A stretch of 64,000 nucleotides of DNA from Candidatus Peribacteria bacterium (GCA_023245935.1 JAHFJM010000001.1:519653-583652); one strand, 5' to 3'; counted from the stretch's first letter, positions 8,318-17,347 are shown. Notes: generated by a model not told the origin, from the sequence alone. Translations and numbers: made by a program.

Positions 8318-9286
8318 ATGCTTGAGAGAGCAACGATCGACCGGGCACAGTCACTGATCAAGGATGCGAAACGACTCTGTTGCATCTGCCACCGCAATCC
8401 CGACGGGGATGCGATCGGATCGATCACCGGCATCGCGGAGCTTCTTCCACTGATTGCACCGGAAACGCCCATCAAGCTTTACTGCGTCGATCCGTCGCCG
8501 CCGCCTTTTTCCTATCTCTCTTCCGCTGCAAGGATCGAGAGCGAGATGCAGCCGACCGAGGGAGACGTGTTCATCTTCGTCGACTGCGCCGATCCGAAGC
8601 TGACCGAGTATCACGAACGGTTTCCGCAGATCTTCGGGGGAACGTGGCCGTCGATCTGTTTCGATCATCATCCAACGAACATGGGATTCGGAACCGTGAA
8701 CTTCGTCGTCCCCGATGCCGCATCGACCTGTGAGATCATCGTTGAATTTGCGGAGCTTGCAGGACTTTCCCTCTCCCCGGAGACGGCGACGTGCCTGCTT
8801 ACCGGCGTGTATACCGACACGGGCGGACTTCTTCACAGCAATACGACGCCGCACGTGTACCGGACGGTTGCGCGTCTCTTACGCGCCGGAGCCAGGCACC
8901 AAACGATGACGCAGTCCGTGTTCCGCACGGCGAAGCTCTCGACACTCAAGCTCTGGGGTCGCGTGCTTGAAAAAATCAATGTGACGGATGAAGGCGGCGC
9001 GATTTCCGCACTCACCGAGAGCGATTTCCGTGCGACGGGTGCGGATTACTCTGAGCTCACCGGTGCGATCGACTACGTCAACGCCGTTCCGGGGATGCGT
9101 TTCTCTCTCATTCTGACCGAGCGTGCCGGCAAAGTGAAAGGATCCCTTCGAACGCTGCGTGACGACATCGATGTCGCGAAGATGGCTGCGACGTTCCAAG
9201 GCGGCGGACACAGAAAAGCAGCCGGTTTTGCTGTCGAAGGCAAGCTGGTGCCCGAGACGAGGTGGAAGGTACAGACAAGTGGTTAG
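8318..9286 (+). CDS. nrnA: DHH-family phosphoesterase (NrnA type)
   Basis: Predicted to degrade nanoRNA or pAp or cyclic dinucleotide products. 322 aa. DHH domain with HRNPDGDAIGS (about 24-34), DCADP, the DHHPTN signature (about 116) and TGVYTDTGG; DHHA1 domain with GGGHRKAAGF near 295. Start placed at 8318 because TACACT (8303-8308) lies 9 nt upstream; the ATG at 8276 would precede that box. The stop overlaps the stop of the convergent virB4-like gene by 4 bp. Substrate cannot be fixed from sequence. Confidence 0.88.
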   Translation: MLERATIDRAQSLIKDAKRLCCICHRNPDGDAIGSITGIAELLPLIAPETPIKLYCVDPSPPPFSYLSSAARIESEMQPTEGDVFIFVDCADPKLTEYHERFPQIFGGTWPSICFDHHPTNMGFGTVNFVVPDAASTCEIIVEFAELAGLSLSPETATCLLTGVYTDTGGLLHSNTTPHVYRTVARLLRAGARHQTMTQSVFRTAKLSTLKLWGRVLEKINVTDEGGAISALTESDFRATGADYSELTGAIDYVNAVPGMRFSLILTERAGKVKGSLRTLRDDIDVAKMAATFQGGGHRKAAGFAVEGKLVPETRWKVQTSG

Positions 9287-11229
9287 TCATTCGCCTTTCC
9301 GCTTGCTCCCGCTTCGTTCGCTTTCTCATCTTTCTCCGTCTGCTTCCGCTGCATCACTTCCTCCGGTTTCGTGGTGATGATGGCATGTTCGCTCGCGCTC
9401 GCCACCACTTGGATGGCAACGTGCGTGTTGCCGGCGAAGAGCAAACCCTGTCCGACACCGGAGTTGAGGAGCAGGTATTTTTCTCCCTCCGTCAGGAAGA
9501 AGAGTTTTGCAAGGTTGTCGACGCTGGATGCCGACTGTTTGAGGAGCATCTGCAGCGACGTGTTGCTGATGATGGGTTTTCCGTACGGGGAGTTCAAGAA
9601 GTCGTCGATGTCCTGCGTGATGGTGGTGACGCCGAGGTAGTACTTGCGTGCGCGTTTGATCAGCCCGTAGAGGAACTGCGCCGAATCTTCATATTGCATC
9701 AAGTTCCACGCTTCATCGACCACGAGCAGCCGCTTGCGCATGTCCGATCGGATCCGGTTCCAGAGGAAGTTGAGAACGACGTAGATGGCGATCGGGCGAA
9801 GAACGTCCTCGAGGTCGCGAATCTGGAACACGACCATTTCCTTCTCGAGCTCGATATTCGTACGTCTATCGAAGAGCCCCGAGAAACTGCCGGTCGTATA
9901 CTTCTGGAGCGTCTGTGCCATCGTTTCGCCTCCGGCGGTCGTCATGAGCACGTCGATGAGGTCGTTCATCGTCGGCACTTCCATCTTCGTCGGATCGAGG
10001 GTGCTTAAGGTAATGCCCTTGAGCGCGTAGGTATCGAGGAGAGCCTTGTCGAGCACGCCTTCTTCCGCCGGCGTCGTGTTGCCGAGCATCAGTTTGAAGA
10101 GACCGTGCAGATTGATGACGGCTCCGCGGAGCACTTCTCCGGTCTCCGCTTCATCGCCGCGGATCGCACTCGGGAGATCGAACGGGTTGATGCGGAAACT
10201 GCTCTCAAGCGAGATCGGAATCATCGCGCCGCCGACGGTTTTGCAGAGATCGACGTACTCGTTCTCAGGGTCGATGACGTACGCTTGCACGCCTTGGATC
10301 AGCGAGCGGAGGATCTCGAGTTTCACGACGTAGGATTTTCCGGCGCCGGATGTCGCGAAGACGTTGCTGTTGGCGTTCGGGAGATCGAACCGATCGAAGA
10401 TGATGAGCGAATCATTGTGACGGTTGATGCCGTAGAGGATGCCGTGGTCGTCCGTCAGGTCGGAGGAACTGAACGGGAAGCTCGTGGCGAGTGCCTGCGT
10501 ATTCATGTTGCGATTGAAGTCGAGCTCATCGAGGCAGTACGGCAGACAGCTGTTCCAACCGTGTTCCATCTGGAACGATGCCGGTTTCGTGAGAATCAGT
10601 TTTCCTCCGAGAATGGCTTCGACGTCGGTCTGAATTTTCTTCAGTCGCGTTTCGTTCTCCGCGTAGATCGTGAAGTAGAAGCCGAGTTGGAACAGCTTCT
10701 CCGATCCGCGGGCGAGGAGGTCTCTGAGTTCCTCGGCGTCTTGGAGAGCGGCTTCGATTGCCGGATCGCGGACGATCCCGCGTTGCTGGAGAATGCGGAT
10801 GCTGCTTCTCATTTCGGCGACTTTCTTCCGGAGCATCTTCATGATGACCTTGTTCGATGCCGGGTAGATGAACATGGAGATGTCGATCTGAATGTCGAAG
10901 TTGATGAGCTGACTGAGCCAGTTCGGGTAGATCTGACTCGGCCAGTTGTACGTGTAGAAACTGCGCGCGACGAGTTGCTCATTCAATTCGATCATCTTGC
11001 GATCGAACTTCAGTCCGGACGGCGCAATGACATCGATCAGTTTCTGCATGCCTTCCTCGTACCTCTTGATGGTGTCTTTCTCTTCCGTCGTGAACGCACT
11101 GTTGTCTTCGGCGACGATGATGTCTTCGACGTGTCTGTGGAGCCCAAGCATCTCATCCAAGGTTTCGAGGAGCTTGTTCGGTCCCTTCGCTGCAGCCGTT
11201 TTTGGTTTGTTTGAAGCGCTTTGAGCCAT
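9283..11229 (-). CDS. VirB4/TraC-type conjugative ATPase
   Basis: Energises a type IV secretion or conjugation-like apparatus at the inner membrane. 648 aa. N-terminal half (about 30-270) is a VirB4-like transfer domain, followed by Walker A ATSGAGKSY (about 292-300) and Walker B LLVVDEAWN (about 500), then ITQDIDDF and a sensor-type NTSLQMLLKQS. The C-terminus is charged and low complexity. Start set at 11229: TATACT (11236-11241) is exactly 6 nt upstream; the longer reading frame begins before the box. The pilin genes at 2-3.5 and 48.9-50.3 kb are the obvious partners. No relaxase or coupling protein was seen nearby. Confidence 0.88.
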   Translation of the reverse strand: MAQSASNKPKTAAAKGPNKLLETLDEMLGLHRHVEDIIVAEDNSAFTTEEKDTIKRYEEGMQKLIDVIAPSGLKFDRKMIELNEQLVARSFYTYNWPSQIYPNWLSQLINFDIQIDISMFIYPASNKVIMKMLRKKVAEMRSSIRILQQRGIVRDPAIEAALQDAEELRDLLARGSEKLFQLGFYFTIYAENETRLKKIQTDVEAILGGKLILTKPASFQMEHGWNSCLPYCLDELDFNRNMNTQALATSFPFSSSDLTDDHGILYGINRHNDSLIIFDRFDLPNANSNVFATSGAGKSYVVKLEILRSLIQGVQAYVIDPENEYVDLCKTVGGAMIPISLESSFRINPFDLPSAIRGDEAETGEVLRGAVINLHGLFKLMLGNTTPAEEGVLDKALLDTYALKGITLSTLDPTKMEVPTMNDLIDVLMTTAGGETMAQTLQKYTTGSFSGLFDRRTNIELEKEMVVFQIRDLEDVLRPIAIYVVLNFLWNRIRSDMRKRLLVVDEAWNLMQYEDSAQFLYGLIKRARKYYLGVTTITQDIDDFLNSPYGKPIISNTSLQMLLKQSASSVDNLAKLFFLTEGEKYLLLNSGVGQGLLFAGNTHVAIQVVASASEHAIITTKPEEVMQRKQTEKDEKANEAGASGKAND

Positions 11230-11283
11230 CGGATCAGTATAGCAGAAAACGCCGTACATTCCAAGTGCCCGGGGAAGGGATTT

Positions 11284-12153
11284 CTATAGCAGTCCCGTTC
11301 CCTGAAACAGGCTGTTGAACTCGTTTCCCGTCTTGCGCGTACTGTTGCTCTTCGCCTTCTTCCGTTCGATGATGTTCAGCTCTTCGATCCCCGGCACATC
11401 GATGAGATGGTTCCCCGCGATGAGGATTTCACGGTTTTGCTCAATCGCAAGAATTTTCTCTTTATAGAGTGTCAGAAGAGAGTTCAGAGTCGAGACGACA
11501 TCCTCCGCCTGCTTTCGGGTCAGATCCGTTTCCGCGTAGTTTTTCTGCTTCTCCAGAACAGTTTTCTGCAGTTCGCTAGCCTGCGAGAAGTCCTTTTTCT
11601 TGATGGCATCCTTGAGTGCGCGTTCCGCATCGCCTCGCTCTTTGGTCTGCGTTCGCAGAAGAGTCTTCAGTTGTTCCACCGTTCCCGCCAGTTCCTGATA
11701 CCTCTCATTGCTGCGGGTAGCGACATTCGTGAGCGACGTTTGGTACGCAGTCAGCGCAGCTTCACGATCCGTGCTTCGATTGAGGAGATCCGAGACATTC
11801 ACTTGCAATGCATCGGAGAACGCCTGCAGGAGCTCAAAATCCGGATCGGTGACATGGTTTTCCTGCGCATGAACATGTGAGTCGATAGCGATGCCGGAGA
11901 GCGCTCCTTGCGCAGCAACTGCTGTCTGTGCGAAGGAAATGTACTCCGTGACGAAGACACCGAGAAGAGCTGCACGCCGTATTCTTTGCAGTTTCGATGA
12001 GTCTGAGATCAACTTGTCGATTGTGAAGATTGCACTGCGGCTGCCGTTGGTCTTCAGCTTGTCTGTCGTTGAGTTACTTCCCAAACTGCATCCACTCAGG
12101 ATGAGTAGGAGTGTGAGAGAAGTAGCGAGAGCAATGTTGCGTTTCATGTTCAT
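11284..12153 (-). CDS. Coiled-coil lipoprotein, unknown function
   Basis: 289 aa. Lipobox LILSGC with Cys22 after a hydrophobic signal; the mature chain begins with a Ser/Thr-rich linker. A hydrophobic segment near 65-90 is followed by long amphipathic helices (about 135-250) rich in Gln, Glu and Lys. TATAAT lies 5 nt before the ATG at 12153 (a second ATG at 12147 is 11 nt away), after an AT-rich region. It precedes the VirB4-like gene on the same strand with a 54-nt gap, so it could be an accessory subunit, but that is only positional. No family recognised. Confidence 0.6.
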   Translation of the reverse strand: MNMKRNIALATSLTLLLILSGCSLGSNSTTDKLKTNGSRSAIFTIDKLISDSSKLQRIRRAALLGVFVTEYISFAQTAVAAQGALSGIAIDSHVHAQENHVTDPDFELLQAFSDALQVNVSDLLNRSTDREAALTAYQTSLTNVATRSNERYQELAGTVEQLKTLLRTQTKERGDAERALKDAIKKKDFSQASELQKTVLEKQKNYAETDLTRKQAEDVVSTLNSLLTLYKEKILAIEQNREILIAGNHLIDVPGIEELNIIERKKAKSNSTRKTGNEFNSLFQGTGLL

Positions 12154-12209
12154 TTGATATTATATACTATTTTTAATATTAAGTGAATATCATTTTAGGA
12201 TTTATTCTT

Positions 12210-12248
12210 GGGGGACCAGGGAACCTTGTTCGGTTCCCTAGGTCCCCC
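12210..12248. terminator. Strong GC-rich hairpin in the 12.2-12.5 kb gap
   Basis: GGGGGACC-A-GGGAACC pairs with GGTTCCC-TA-GGTCCCCC around a TTGTTC loop. It sits 57 bp upstream of the lipoprotein start, so it does not terminate either neighbour directly. It may be a boundary element or a REP-like palindrome. Confidence 0.5.
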
Positions 12249-12286
12249 AAACCCCCATTACCCTCCTAACTGTATTTGGCTTTTCA

Positions 12287-12350
12287 GATACAAAATCTTG
12301 TACACAAATAATCCACAGAGTTCTCCACATTATTGATCATATTTTGTATC
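12287..12350. other. DnaA-box-like cluster within an inverted repeat (oriC candidate)
   Basis: Three 9-mers, TTGTACACA (12298), TAATCCACA (12309) and TTCTCCACA (12321), each differ from TTWTNCACA at one position and are spaced 11 and 12 bp. They are enclosed by a 10-bp inverted repeat GATACAAAAT/ATTTTGTATC. An AT-rich stretch continues to about 12470. The 12154-12497 gap otherwise holds no gene. It could be a replication origin or a DnaA-controlled argS promoter. Confidence 0.4.
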
Positions 12351-12497
12351 CAAATCAGGTGTACGATCGTGCATACATTTTTTGTTCAAAACAGTGTTAA
12401 ACAATGAAGAAAAAGAGTGATCAAGAACAAATTATTGATTCGACTAGGAATTCATGATTTTCGGTATAGAGTTGCGACGTTTTCCTGATCACTTCCT

Positions 12498-14192
12498 TTG
12501 TACGAACTCCGAGATACATTACAGGGTGCGGCTGAGGCAATTCTAAAGAAAAAATTTGGCAGTTCGACAACTGTCCACTTTCAGGTTACTTTTGAAGATG
12601 GTCATGGTGATCTGACGACATCCGTTGCTCTTCAGCTTGCCAAAAAAGTCGGATCATCCCCTCGTGATATTGCAGAGCTTCTGAGAGAAGGTTTGAAGTC
12701 GGTGAAGGGCATCGAGAAGGTCGAAGTTGCCGGAGCGGGATTCGTGAATGTGACGCTTGGGACCGATGCGATCATCGCAGGGTTGAAGACGGCAAGGAAA
12801 GCGTGCGTGCCGATGAAGAAGCGAGGTTCGAAGCCGATTGTCGTCGATTATTCGGCGCCGAATATTGCGAAACCACTCGGCATTCACCACATTTTGAGCA
12901 CCGTGATCGGGCAGTCGATTGTGAATCTCTACTCGCATCAGGGATACGAGACCGTCTCGATCAATCACATCGGCGATTGGGGGACTCAGTTCGGGAAATT
13001 GGCTGTGGCATACGAAAAATGGGGTACGAAGCCGATTGCCGAATACTCCATTGATGAACTGCTCGTGCTGTACGTTCGTTTTCATGATGAACTTGAGAAG
13101 GACGAATCTCTGGAATCTCTCGGGAGAAGTGCGTTCTCGAAACTCGAGAAAGGAGATGCGACGCTTCGGTTGTTCTGGAAATCGGTCGTCGATATCACCA
13201 TGCGATCGATGGATGACTTGTATCGTCGTCTCTCCGTTCGGTTCGATCGAACGATGGGAGAGAGCTTCTACGAGAAGTTGATGGATCCGATCATTGAGGA
13301 GGGAAAGAAGAAAGGTGTGTTTGTTGCGGGCAACGAAGGCGCTCTCATCGTGAATTTCGAGGAAGCGCTGAAGATGTCTCCTGCGATTGCCGTGAAAGGG
13401 GATGGCTCGACCATCTACCTCACACGCGATCTTGCCACGATGCGGTATCGCATCGACGAGTGGCATCCGGAAGCCATTCTCTACGTCGTAGACATCGCCC
13501 AGCAGTTGTACTTCCGTCAGCTTTTTGAAACCGTGAGGTTGCTTGGTTGGGATCTTCCGCATCTGGAACACGTCATCTTCGGTCGCATGCGTTTTGCAGA
13601 CAAGAGCATGAGCACGCGCAAAGGAAATATCCTCAAGCTCGAGGAAGTGCTCGATGAAGCCGTGAAACGTGCGGATGCGATCATCAAAGAGCGTGGAGAG
13701 AGGATCCAGACGGATGACCCCAAGGATCTTGCCGAGATGATGGGCGTGGGTGCCGTTGTCTACGGCGTGCTGAGCCAGAATCGGAAGATGGATATGGTGT
13801 TCGATTGGGACAAGATGCTGAGCTTCGAAGGGAACAGCGCTCCCTATCTTCAGTACACGCATGCGCGTGCGAGGTCGGTGCTTCGGAAAGCGGGAAGTGA
13901 AGGTGCGGATGCCCAAGTGAAGGATCTCACAGCGAAAGAGAGACATCTTCTCAAGTTGGTGTTTCTCTTCGGCGAGACCGTCGAAGCGGCACGAAGGGAG
14001 CATTTACCGCATACCCTTGCGAATTATCTGTATGAGCTCTGTCAGGCATTCAATTCGTTCTACGCGTCGGATGAGATTCTGAGCGCCACCGGCGCCATAC
14101 GCGATTTCCGATTGCATCTCACCGCTTGCACCGCCGACATCCTCAAAACCGGCGCCTCCATCCTCACTCTCCGCGTTCCCGAACGCATGTAA
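12498..14192 (+). CDS. argS: Arginyl-tRNA synthetase
   Basis: Charges tRNA-Arg. 564 aa: N-terminal Add-1-type domain (about 1-105), class I catalytic domain with YSAPNIAKPLGIHH (about 118-130), HIGDWGTQFG, KGDGSTIYLTRDLA and KSMSTRKGN (about 369-377), and a DALR anticodon domain with SAPYLQYTHARARS. The usual HxGH signature is written GIHH here. The start is TTG at 12498; no ATG/GTG fits the conserved N-terminus. TATAGA at 12465-12470 lies 27 nt upstream. The AT-rich 344-bp gap before it holds a DnaA-box-like cluster. Confidence 0.93.
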   Translation: MYELRDTLQGAAEAILKKKFGSSTTVHFQVTFEDGHGDLTTSVALQLAKKVGSSPRDIAELLREGLKSVKGIEKVEVAGAGFVNVTLGTDAIIAGLKTARKACVPMKKRGSKPIVVDYSAPNIAKPLGIHHILSTVIGQSIVNLYSHQGYETVSINHIGDWGTQFGKLAVAYEKWGTKPIAEYSIDELLVLYVRFHDELEKDESLESLGRSAFSKLEKGDATLRLFWKSVVDITMRSMDDLYRRLSVRFDRTMGESFYEKLMDPIIEEGKKKGVFVAGNEGALIVNFEEALKMSPAIAVKGDGSTIYLTRDLATMRYRIDEWHPEAILYVVDIAQQLYFRQLFETVRLLGWDLPHLEHVIFGRMRFADKSMSTRKGNILKLEEVLDEAVKRADAIIKERGERIQTDDPKDLAEMMGVGAVVYGVLSQNRKMDMVFDWDKMLSFEGNSAPYLQYTHARARSVLRKAGSEGADAQVKDLTAKERHLLKLVFLFGETVEAARREHLPHTLANYLYELCQAFNSFYASDEILSATGAIRDFRLHLTACTADILKTGASILTLRVPERM

Positions 14193-14212
14193 CCGTTTTC
14201 CCTTTTTTCCCC

Positions 14213-15619
14213 ATGCCCCGTTCCATCACATTCTTTCTCCTCATTGTTTCCTTCGGGATTCTCTTCGCCGGGTGCGCTCAGCCGGAACCGGATAAAAGCC
14301 TCAATGATTTTACGTTCACGGAACAGGATCTCCAGCAAGTTGCAAAACTCGGGAGCACGGGATCTATCGATCTGACCGCGCAATTTACAGGAAGTGCGTC
14401 TTCGGATGGTTCTGCGGATGTTCTCAGTGTCGGAAGCTCAGGATCCGTTCTCAGCGAGACCGTTGCTGTTACCGCGAACAAAGAGAAGCAGTCGCTCTAC
14501 GATGGGCTTCGGATGGCGGTGCAGGATCAAGGCGAGAATCTCTACAAGGTCAATAATCCGTTCCTGAATGTCCGCGAGTCGATGAACGTGAGTTCTCCTC
14601 TCGTTTCGCGTCTTGGTCAGGGAGACATGCTCATCGTCGTCGATACCCCGAATGCCGAGTGGGCGAAAGTGAAACTGCTGGATAAGAAGGAGGGGTATGT
14701 GGCATTCCGGTACATTGCGAAACTGGTGACTGAGGCGAAACTTCCCGAGGAGAAGAAGAAGTTCGAAGGGCAGTACTTCGTCGATTTCCAGTTCCTGAAC
14801 ATTCGCAAGGATCCTTCGACGCAGGCGGAGAAAGTCGGGGAGCTTCCCGGTCAGACGATCCTGAAGCCGCTCTCGATGAGCGGCGAGTGGGCGAGGGTTT
14901 CTTACAACGGAAAAGAAGGATACGTGTCTTCGCAGTACTTAAAGCCGTTCCTGCCTGCATTCCTTGTGCGGCAGGACGATGAGGCCGTTCCGATTCTCCA
15001 GTACCAAGCCGATGACAGCGCGAGCATCGCTGCTCTGAGTAAGCACATTGCAGCACTCAAGGCTGCCGGGAAGAAAGTCGTCACACTGAAGACGCTCTAC
15101 GACACGGTGATTGCCCAGGAAACACGTGATGCGCGCATCAGTCCCGATACGGTCATTCTCACGGTCGTCGGAGTGACAGCGAAGAACGTTCGTTCTGTCA
15201 GCGATACGCTGCAGGGAGCAGGAGTGGGAGCCACGCTCTTCATCCGTACCAAGGACATCGGTTTGTCCGGGATCACCGAGAAGATGATTCTGAACTTACT
15301 CGCAAACGGCAACGATCTGCAGTCTGCCGGTCACACGGGCGACGATCTCCGCTCGATGACCGATTCGCAGGTGATGCTGGAGCTTGGGCAGAGCAAGAAG
15401 CTGATTGAAGACCTAAGCAAGAAAGAGGTGTACGCCGTCGCGTATCCAAACAGCGGCGTCAACGATCGCATTCTGAAACAGGCAAGCGAGCTCGGGTATC
15501 TGTTCGGGCTCACGCAGACACCGGACAAGAAGTTCACGAGGAGCCAGTTCCTGCGTCTTCCGAGCTTATCCGTGACGTCGGGCATGACCGCGGATGACAT
15601 CGTGAAATTGGCGAAATGA
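14213..15619 (+). CDS. Lipoprotein with two SH3b domains and a degenerate polysaccharide-deacetylase fold
   Basis: 468 aa, membrane-anchored outside the cytoplasmic membrane: lipobox ILFAGC. Two bacterial SH3 domains: about 114-176 (FLNVRESMNVSS, GYVAFRYI) and about 190-248 (FLNIRKDPSTQ, GYVSSQYL), likely peptidoglycan-binding. The C-terminal ~200 residues follow the NodB deacetylase fold (GVGATLFI, SAGHTGDDLRSMT, YPNSGVNDRI), but the catalytic TFDDG position reads TVVGV (about 314) and the second metal His is Asp. Probably a catalytically dead, binding or scaffold protein. Start 14213 chosen because the upstream extension has no signal peptide; leader is C/T only. Confidence 0.78.
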   Translation: MPRSITFFLLIVSFGILFAGCAQPEPDKSLNDFTFTEQDLQQVAKLGSTGSIDLTAQFTGSASSDGSADVLSVGSSGSVLSETVAVTANKEKQSLYDGLRMAVQDQGENLYKVNNPFLNVRESMNVSSPLVSRLGQGDMLIVVDTPNAEWAKVKLLDKKEGYVAFRYIAKLVTEAKLPEEKKKFEGQYFVDFQFLNIRKDPSTQAEKVGELPGQTILKPLSMSGEWARVSYNGKEGYVSSQYLKPFLPAFLVRQDDEAVPILQYQADDSASIAALSKHIAALKAAGKKVVTLKTLYDTVIAQETRDARISPDTVILTVVGVTAKNVRSVSDTLQGAGVGATLFIRTKDIGLSGITEKMILNLLANGNDLQSAGHTGDDLRSMTDSQVMLELGQSKKLIEDLSKKEVYAVAYPNSGVNDRILKQASELGYLFGLTQTPDKKFTRSQFLRLPSLSVTSGMTADDIVKLAK

Positions 15620-15645
15620 ACGAGTCTTCATCATCGCAACCGACC

Positions 15646-15677
15646 AAGTGCAGGAGATGGGGGTCTTCTGCACTTTT
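15646..15677. terminator. Weak hairpin terminator between convergent genes
   Basis: AAGTGCAG (15646-15653) pairs with CTGCACTT (15668-15675), followed by a short T run. It may serve the plus-strand lipoprotein gene. Confidence 0.4.
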
Positions 15678-15704
15678 GCAGAGTCACGAAAGGGAATTCT
15701 TCGA

Positions 15705-16019
15705 TTACTTCTTCGGCGTCGAGTACTGTTTCATGAACTGTTCAAGCATCCCCGAGCTCTGATTCTTCGAGTACTCCGCTGCAACCGATGCCGAAATCGT
15801 CGCCATCTTCTTCATGATTTCCTGCCAGTTCTGTGCGAAGTACCATCCGCTGCCGAGGAGCAGGATCAGCGGAATAATCGTGATGCAGAATTTGAAGAAG
15901 CCGCCTACGGTTCGCCATTTGTCGCGCTTATCCATCTTCTCGAGGTGCAGGATGATTTGATCCAGTTTGGATTCGAGACTTTGCTGAGTCGTCGGAGGAG
16001 TGGGTTTGGCGGCGGGCAT
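15705..16019 (-). CDS. Small single-pass membrane protein, unknown
   Basis: 104 aa. Pro/Thr-rich start, a short amphipathic helix (about 15-35, LESKLDQIILHLEKMDKRDK), one membrane helix (about 42-62), and a C-terminal charged helix. CATAAT stands exactly 6 nt before the ATG. No family recognised; the helix-TM-helix form suggests a scaffold or regulator of a membrane complex. Confidence 0.55.
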   Translation of the reverse strand: MPAAKPTPPTTQQSLESKLDQIILHLEKMDKRDKWRTVGGFFKFCITIIPLILLLGSGWYFAQNWQEIMKKMATISASVAAEYSKNQSSGMLEQFMKQYSTPKK

Positions 16020-16033
16020 GGGAACATTATGAA

Positions 16034-16110
16034 GTGGTTAGTGATTAGTGGCTAGTGGTTAGTACGATAAATGAAACAACAGTACTAGCCACTAATTTCT
16101 AGCCACTCAC
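16034..16110. repeat. 7-bp-period tandem repeat and its inverted partner
   Basis: GTGGTTA-GTGATTA-GTGGCTA-GTGGTTA (16034-16061) is followed by an inverted related stretch (CTAGCCACT... at 16086-16110), so the intergenic RNA could fold back. It fills most of the gap between the two minus-strand genes. Confidence 0.7.
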
Positions 16111-16116
16111 CACTCA

Positions 16117-17175
16117 TCAGAACCCCCTCCGCCACTTTCTGATTCTCTCGAATGCATACGTCAGCCAATACGCTTTCGTCACGGGAGTGTCTTTGCAGTG
16201 CACAAGGTTGAGGATTTGTCCGCCGAAGCCGGTTTTGAAGAGGGTGACGCCGGAGAAGGGATGAGGGACAGGGTTAGGGACGGGGGTGAGAGGCGCTATG
16301 CCCCAGAAGTTATAGATGCTGTCGCCGCGCTTCAGTGCATCGCAGATCGCCGTCCACTGGAGCAGATAGCTCGCGGGGATTTTACTGTGCGTACTGTCGC
16401 TCGCGCCGTGGTGATAGCTCGTCTCACCGAAGCAGTGCATGTGAATGGACGCAGAGATGACTTTTCCTTGGTATTCTGCCAAGTAGAGAGTGCATTCATT
16501 GCGCTTGCTGAAGCGGTTTACTTGGGAGGTAAAGAAGCTGTCGGAGTACGGCGTGAAGCCATGCCGCTTCCTCGTCTCTTCGTGCAATGCAAGAAAGTAT
16601 TTCAGTTCTTCATTCGGATTCTTCGATGCTCTCACAGTCACGCCATCGCGTTCCGCACGCCGGATCAAATTGCGCGTGGTTTTACGCATCTCCATCAGAA
16701 TTTCTTCTTCGTTTTTCAGTTTTCCTGCCGCATCTCTCAGTGGCAGATACCACACGTGCTCCGCAAGCAGGTGCAGAGGTGACTGCACACTGCCCAGTGC
16801 TTCTTCTGCTGCAGCATGCCTTCCCTGCATCCAGAAAGGGCTGATGCGAAGGAAGGAGCAACCGAGCTTCTTCGCTTCTTTCACGAGTGCATCGATGAAG
16901 CCTTTTGTCATGAGCGTCGCATCATGCTCATTCACTGCGTCGTCGATCACAGGACCGTAGGGAACCGAGAGATGTTTCCCTCTGCGCGCAGAGACGAGAT
17001 GCGCGAAGCAGATGCCGTGGATCTTCCCGTGCAATTCGGCAACCAGTCTGATCGGTTTCTGACCGATATCTTGGTACACCTCACCCATCGTGAAGCTTTG
17101 GAGAAACGGGCTCCAGGGCTGCGATGCAAGAAAATCGTCCCAAGCATGGAGGTCGGTGGCGTGGGTGATGTGCAT
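16117..17175 (-). CDS. FemAB-family aminoacyltransferase (peptidoglycan bridge type)
   Basis: 352 aa, double GNAT fold as in FemX/FmhB. In the family these transfer an amino acid from aminoacyl-tRNA to lipid II or a related acceptor. Seen: FLQSFTMGEVYQDIGQKPIRL, PYGPVID, the arginine-rich MRKTTRNLIRRAERDGV, HHGASD and the C-terminal FKTGFGG. Residues ~293-306 (PLTPVPNPVPHP) are coded by a GGGTTAGG-type repeat and look inserted before the conserved SGVTLFK. Start 17175: TACACT with a 7-nt spacer; the longer frame starts before it. Acceptor unknown. Confidence 0.85.
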   Translation of the reverse strand: MHITHATDLHAWDDFLASQPWSPFLQSFTMGEVYQDIGQKPIRLVAELHGKIHGICFAHLVSARRGKHLSVPYGPVIDDAVNEHDATLMTKGFIDALVKEAKKLGCSFLRISPFWMQGRHAAAEEALGSVQSPLHLLAEHVWYLPLRDAAGKLKNEEEILMEMRKTTRNLIRRAERDGVTVRASKNPNEELKYFLALHEETRKRHGFTPYSDSFFTSQVNRFSKRNECTLYLAEYQGKVISASIHMHCFGETSYHHGASDSTHSKIPASYLLQWTAICDALKRGDSIYNFWGIAPLTPVPNPVPHPFSGVTLFKTGFGGQILNLVHCKDTPVTKAYWLTYAFERIRKWRRGF

Positions 17176-17215
17176 TGGAGAGAGTGTAGCAGTCTGCATC
17201 TCGGTTCTCACCCCC

Positions 17216-17331
17216 AACCCCTCTCCTTCTGCAGGAGAGGGGAGCTCTGCTTTTCAGAACATAAAGTTTGTATCGAGAAAAGACAGGGCTCCCCCTTCTC
17301 CAGCCGATGGAGAAGGGGTCAGGGGATGAGG
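17216..17331. repeat. REP-like palindromic repeats
   Basis: CCCCTCTCC-TTCTGCA-GGAGAGGGG and a second hairpin CCCTTCTCC/GGAGAAGGG followed by TCAGGGGATGAGG fill the 172-nt gap between two minus-strand genes. Close copies occur at 1938 and 63080-63196. Confidence 0.7.
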
Positions 17332-17347
17332 ACCGTGTGGGGATCGA

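Noticed and set aside
10105..11214. Plus-strand 369-codon frame opposite the VirB4-like gene
   Set aside because: Composition (Val/Asp/Arg-rich, no hydrophobic core pattern) is typical of the antisense of a coding frame; the minus-strand protein has intact Walker motifs.
9283..12153. Integrated conjugative element
   Set aside because: Only a VirB4-like ATPase and a lipoprotein are present; no relaxase, integrase, att repeats or tRNA insertion border were seen, and such ATPases are common core genes in patescibacteria.
12654..14003. 449-codon minus-strand frame opposite argS
   Set aside because: Antisense shadow of argS; no recognisable domain and no promoter at its start.
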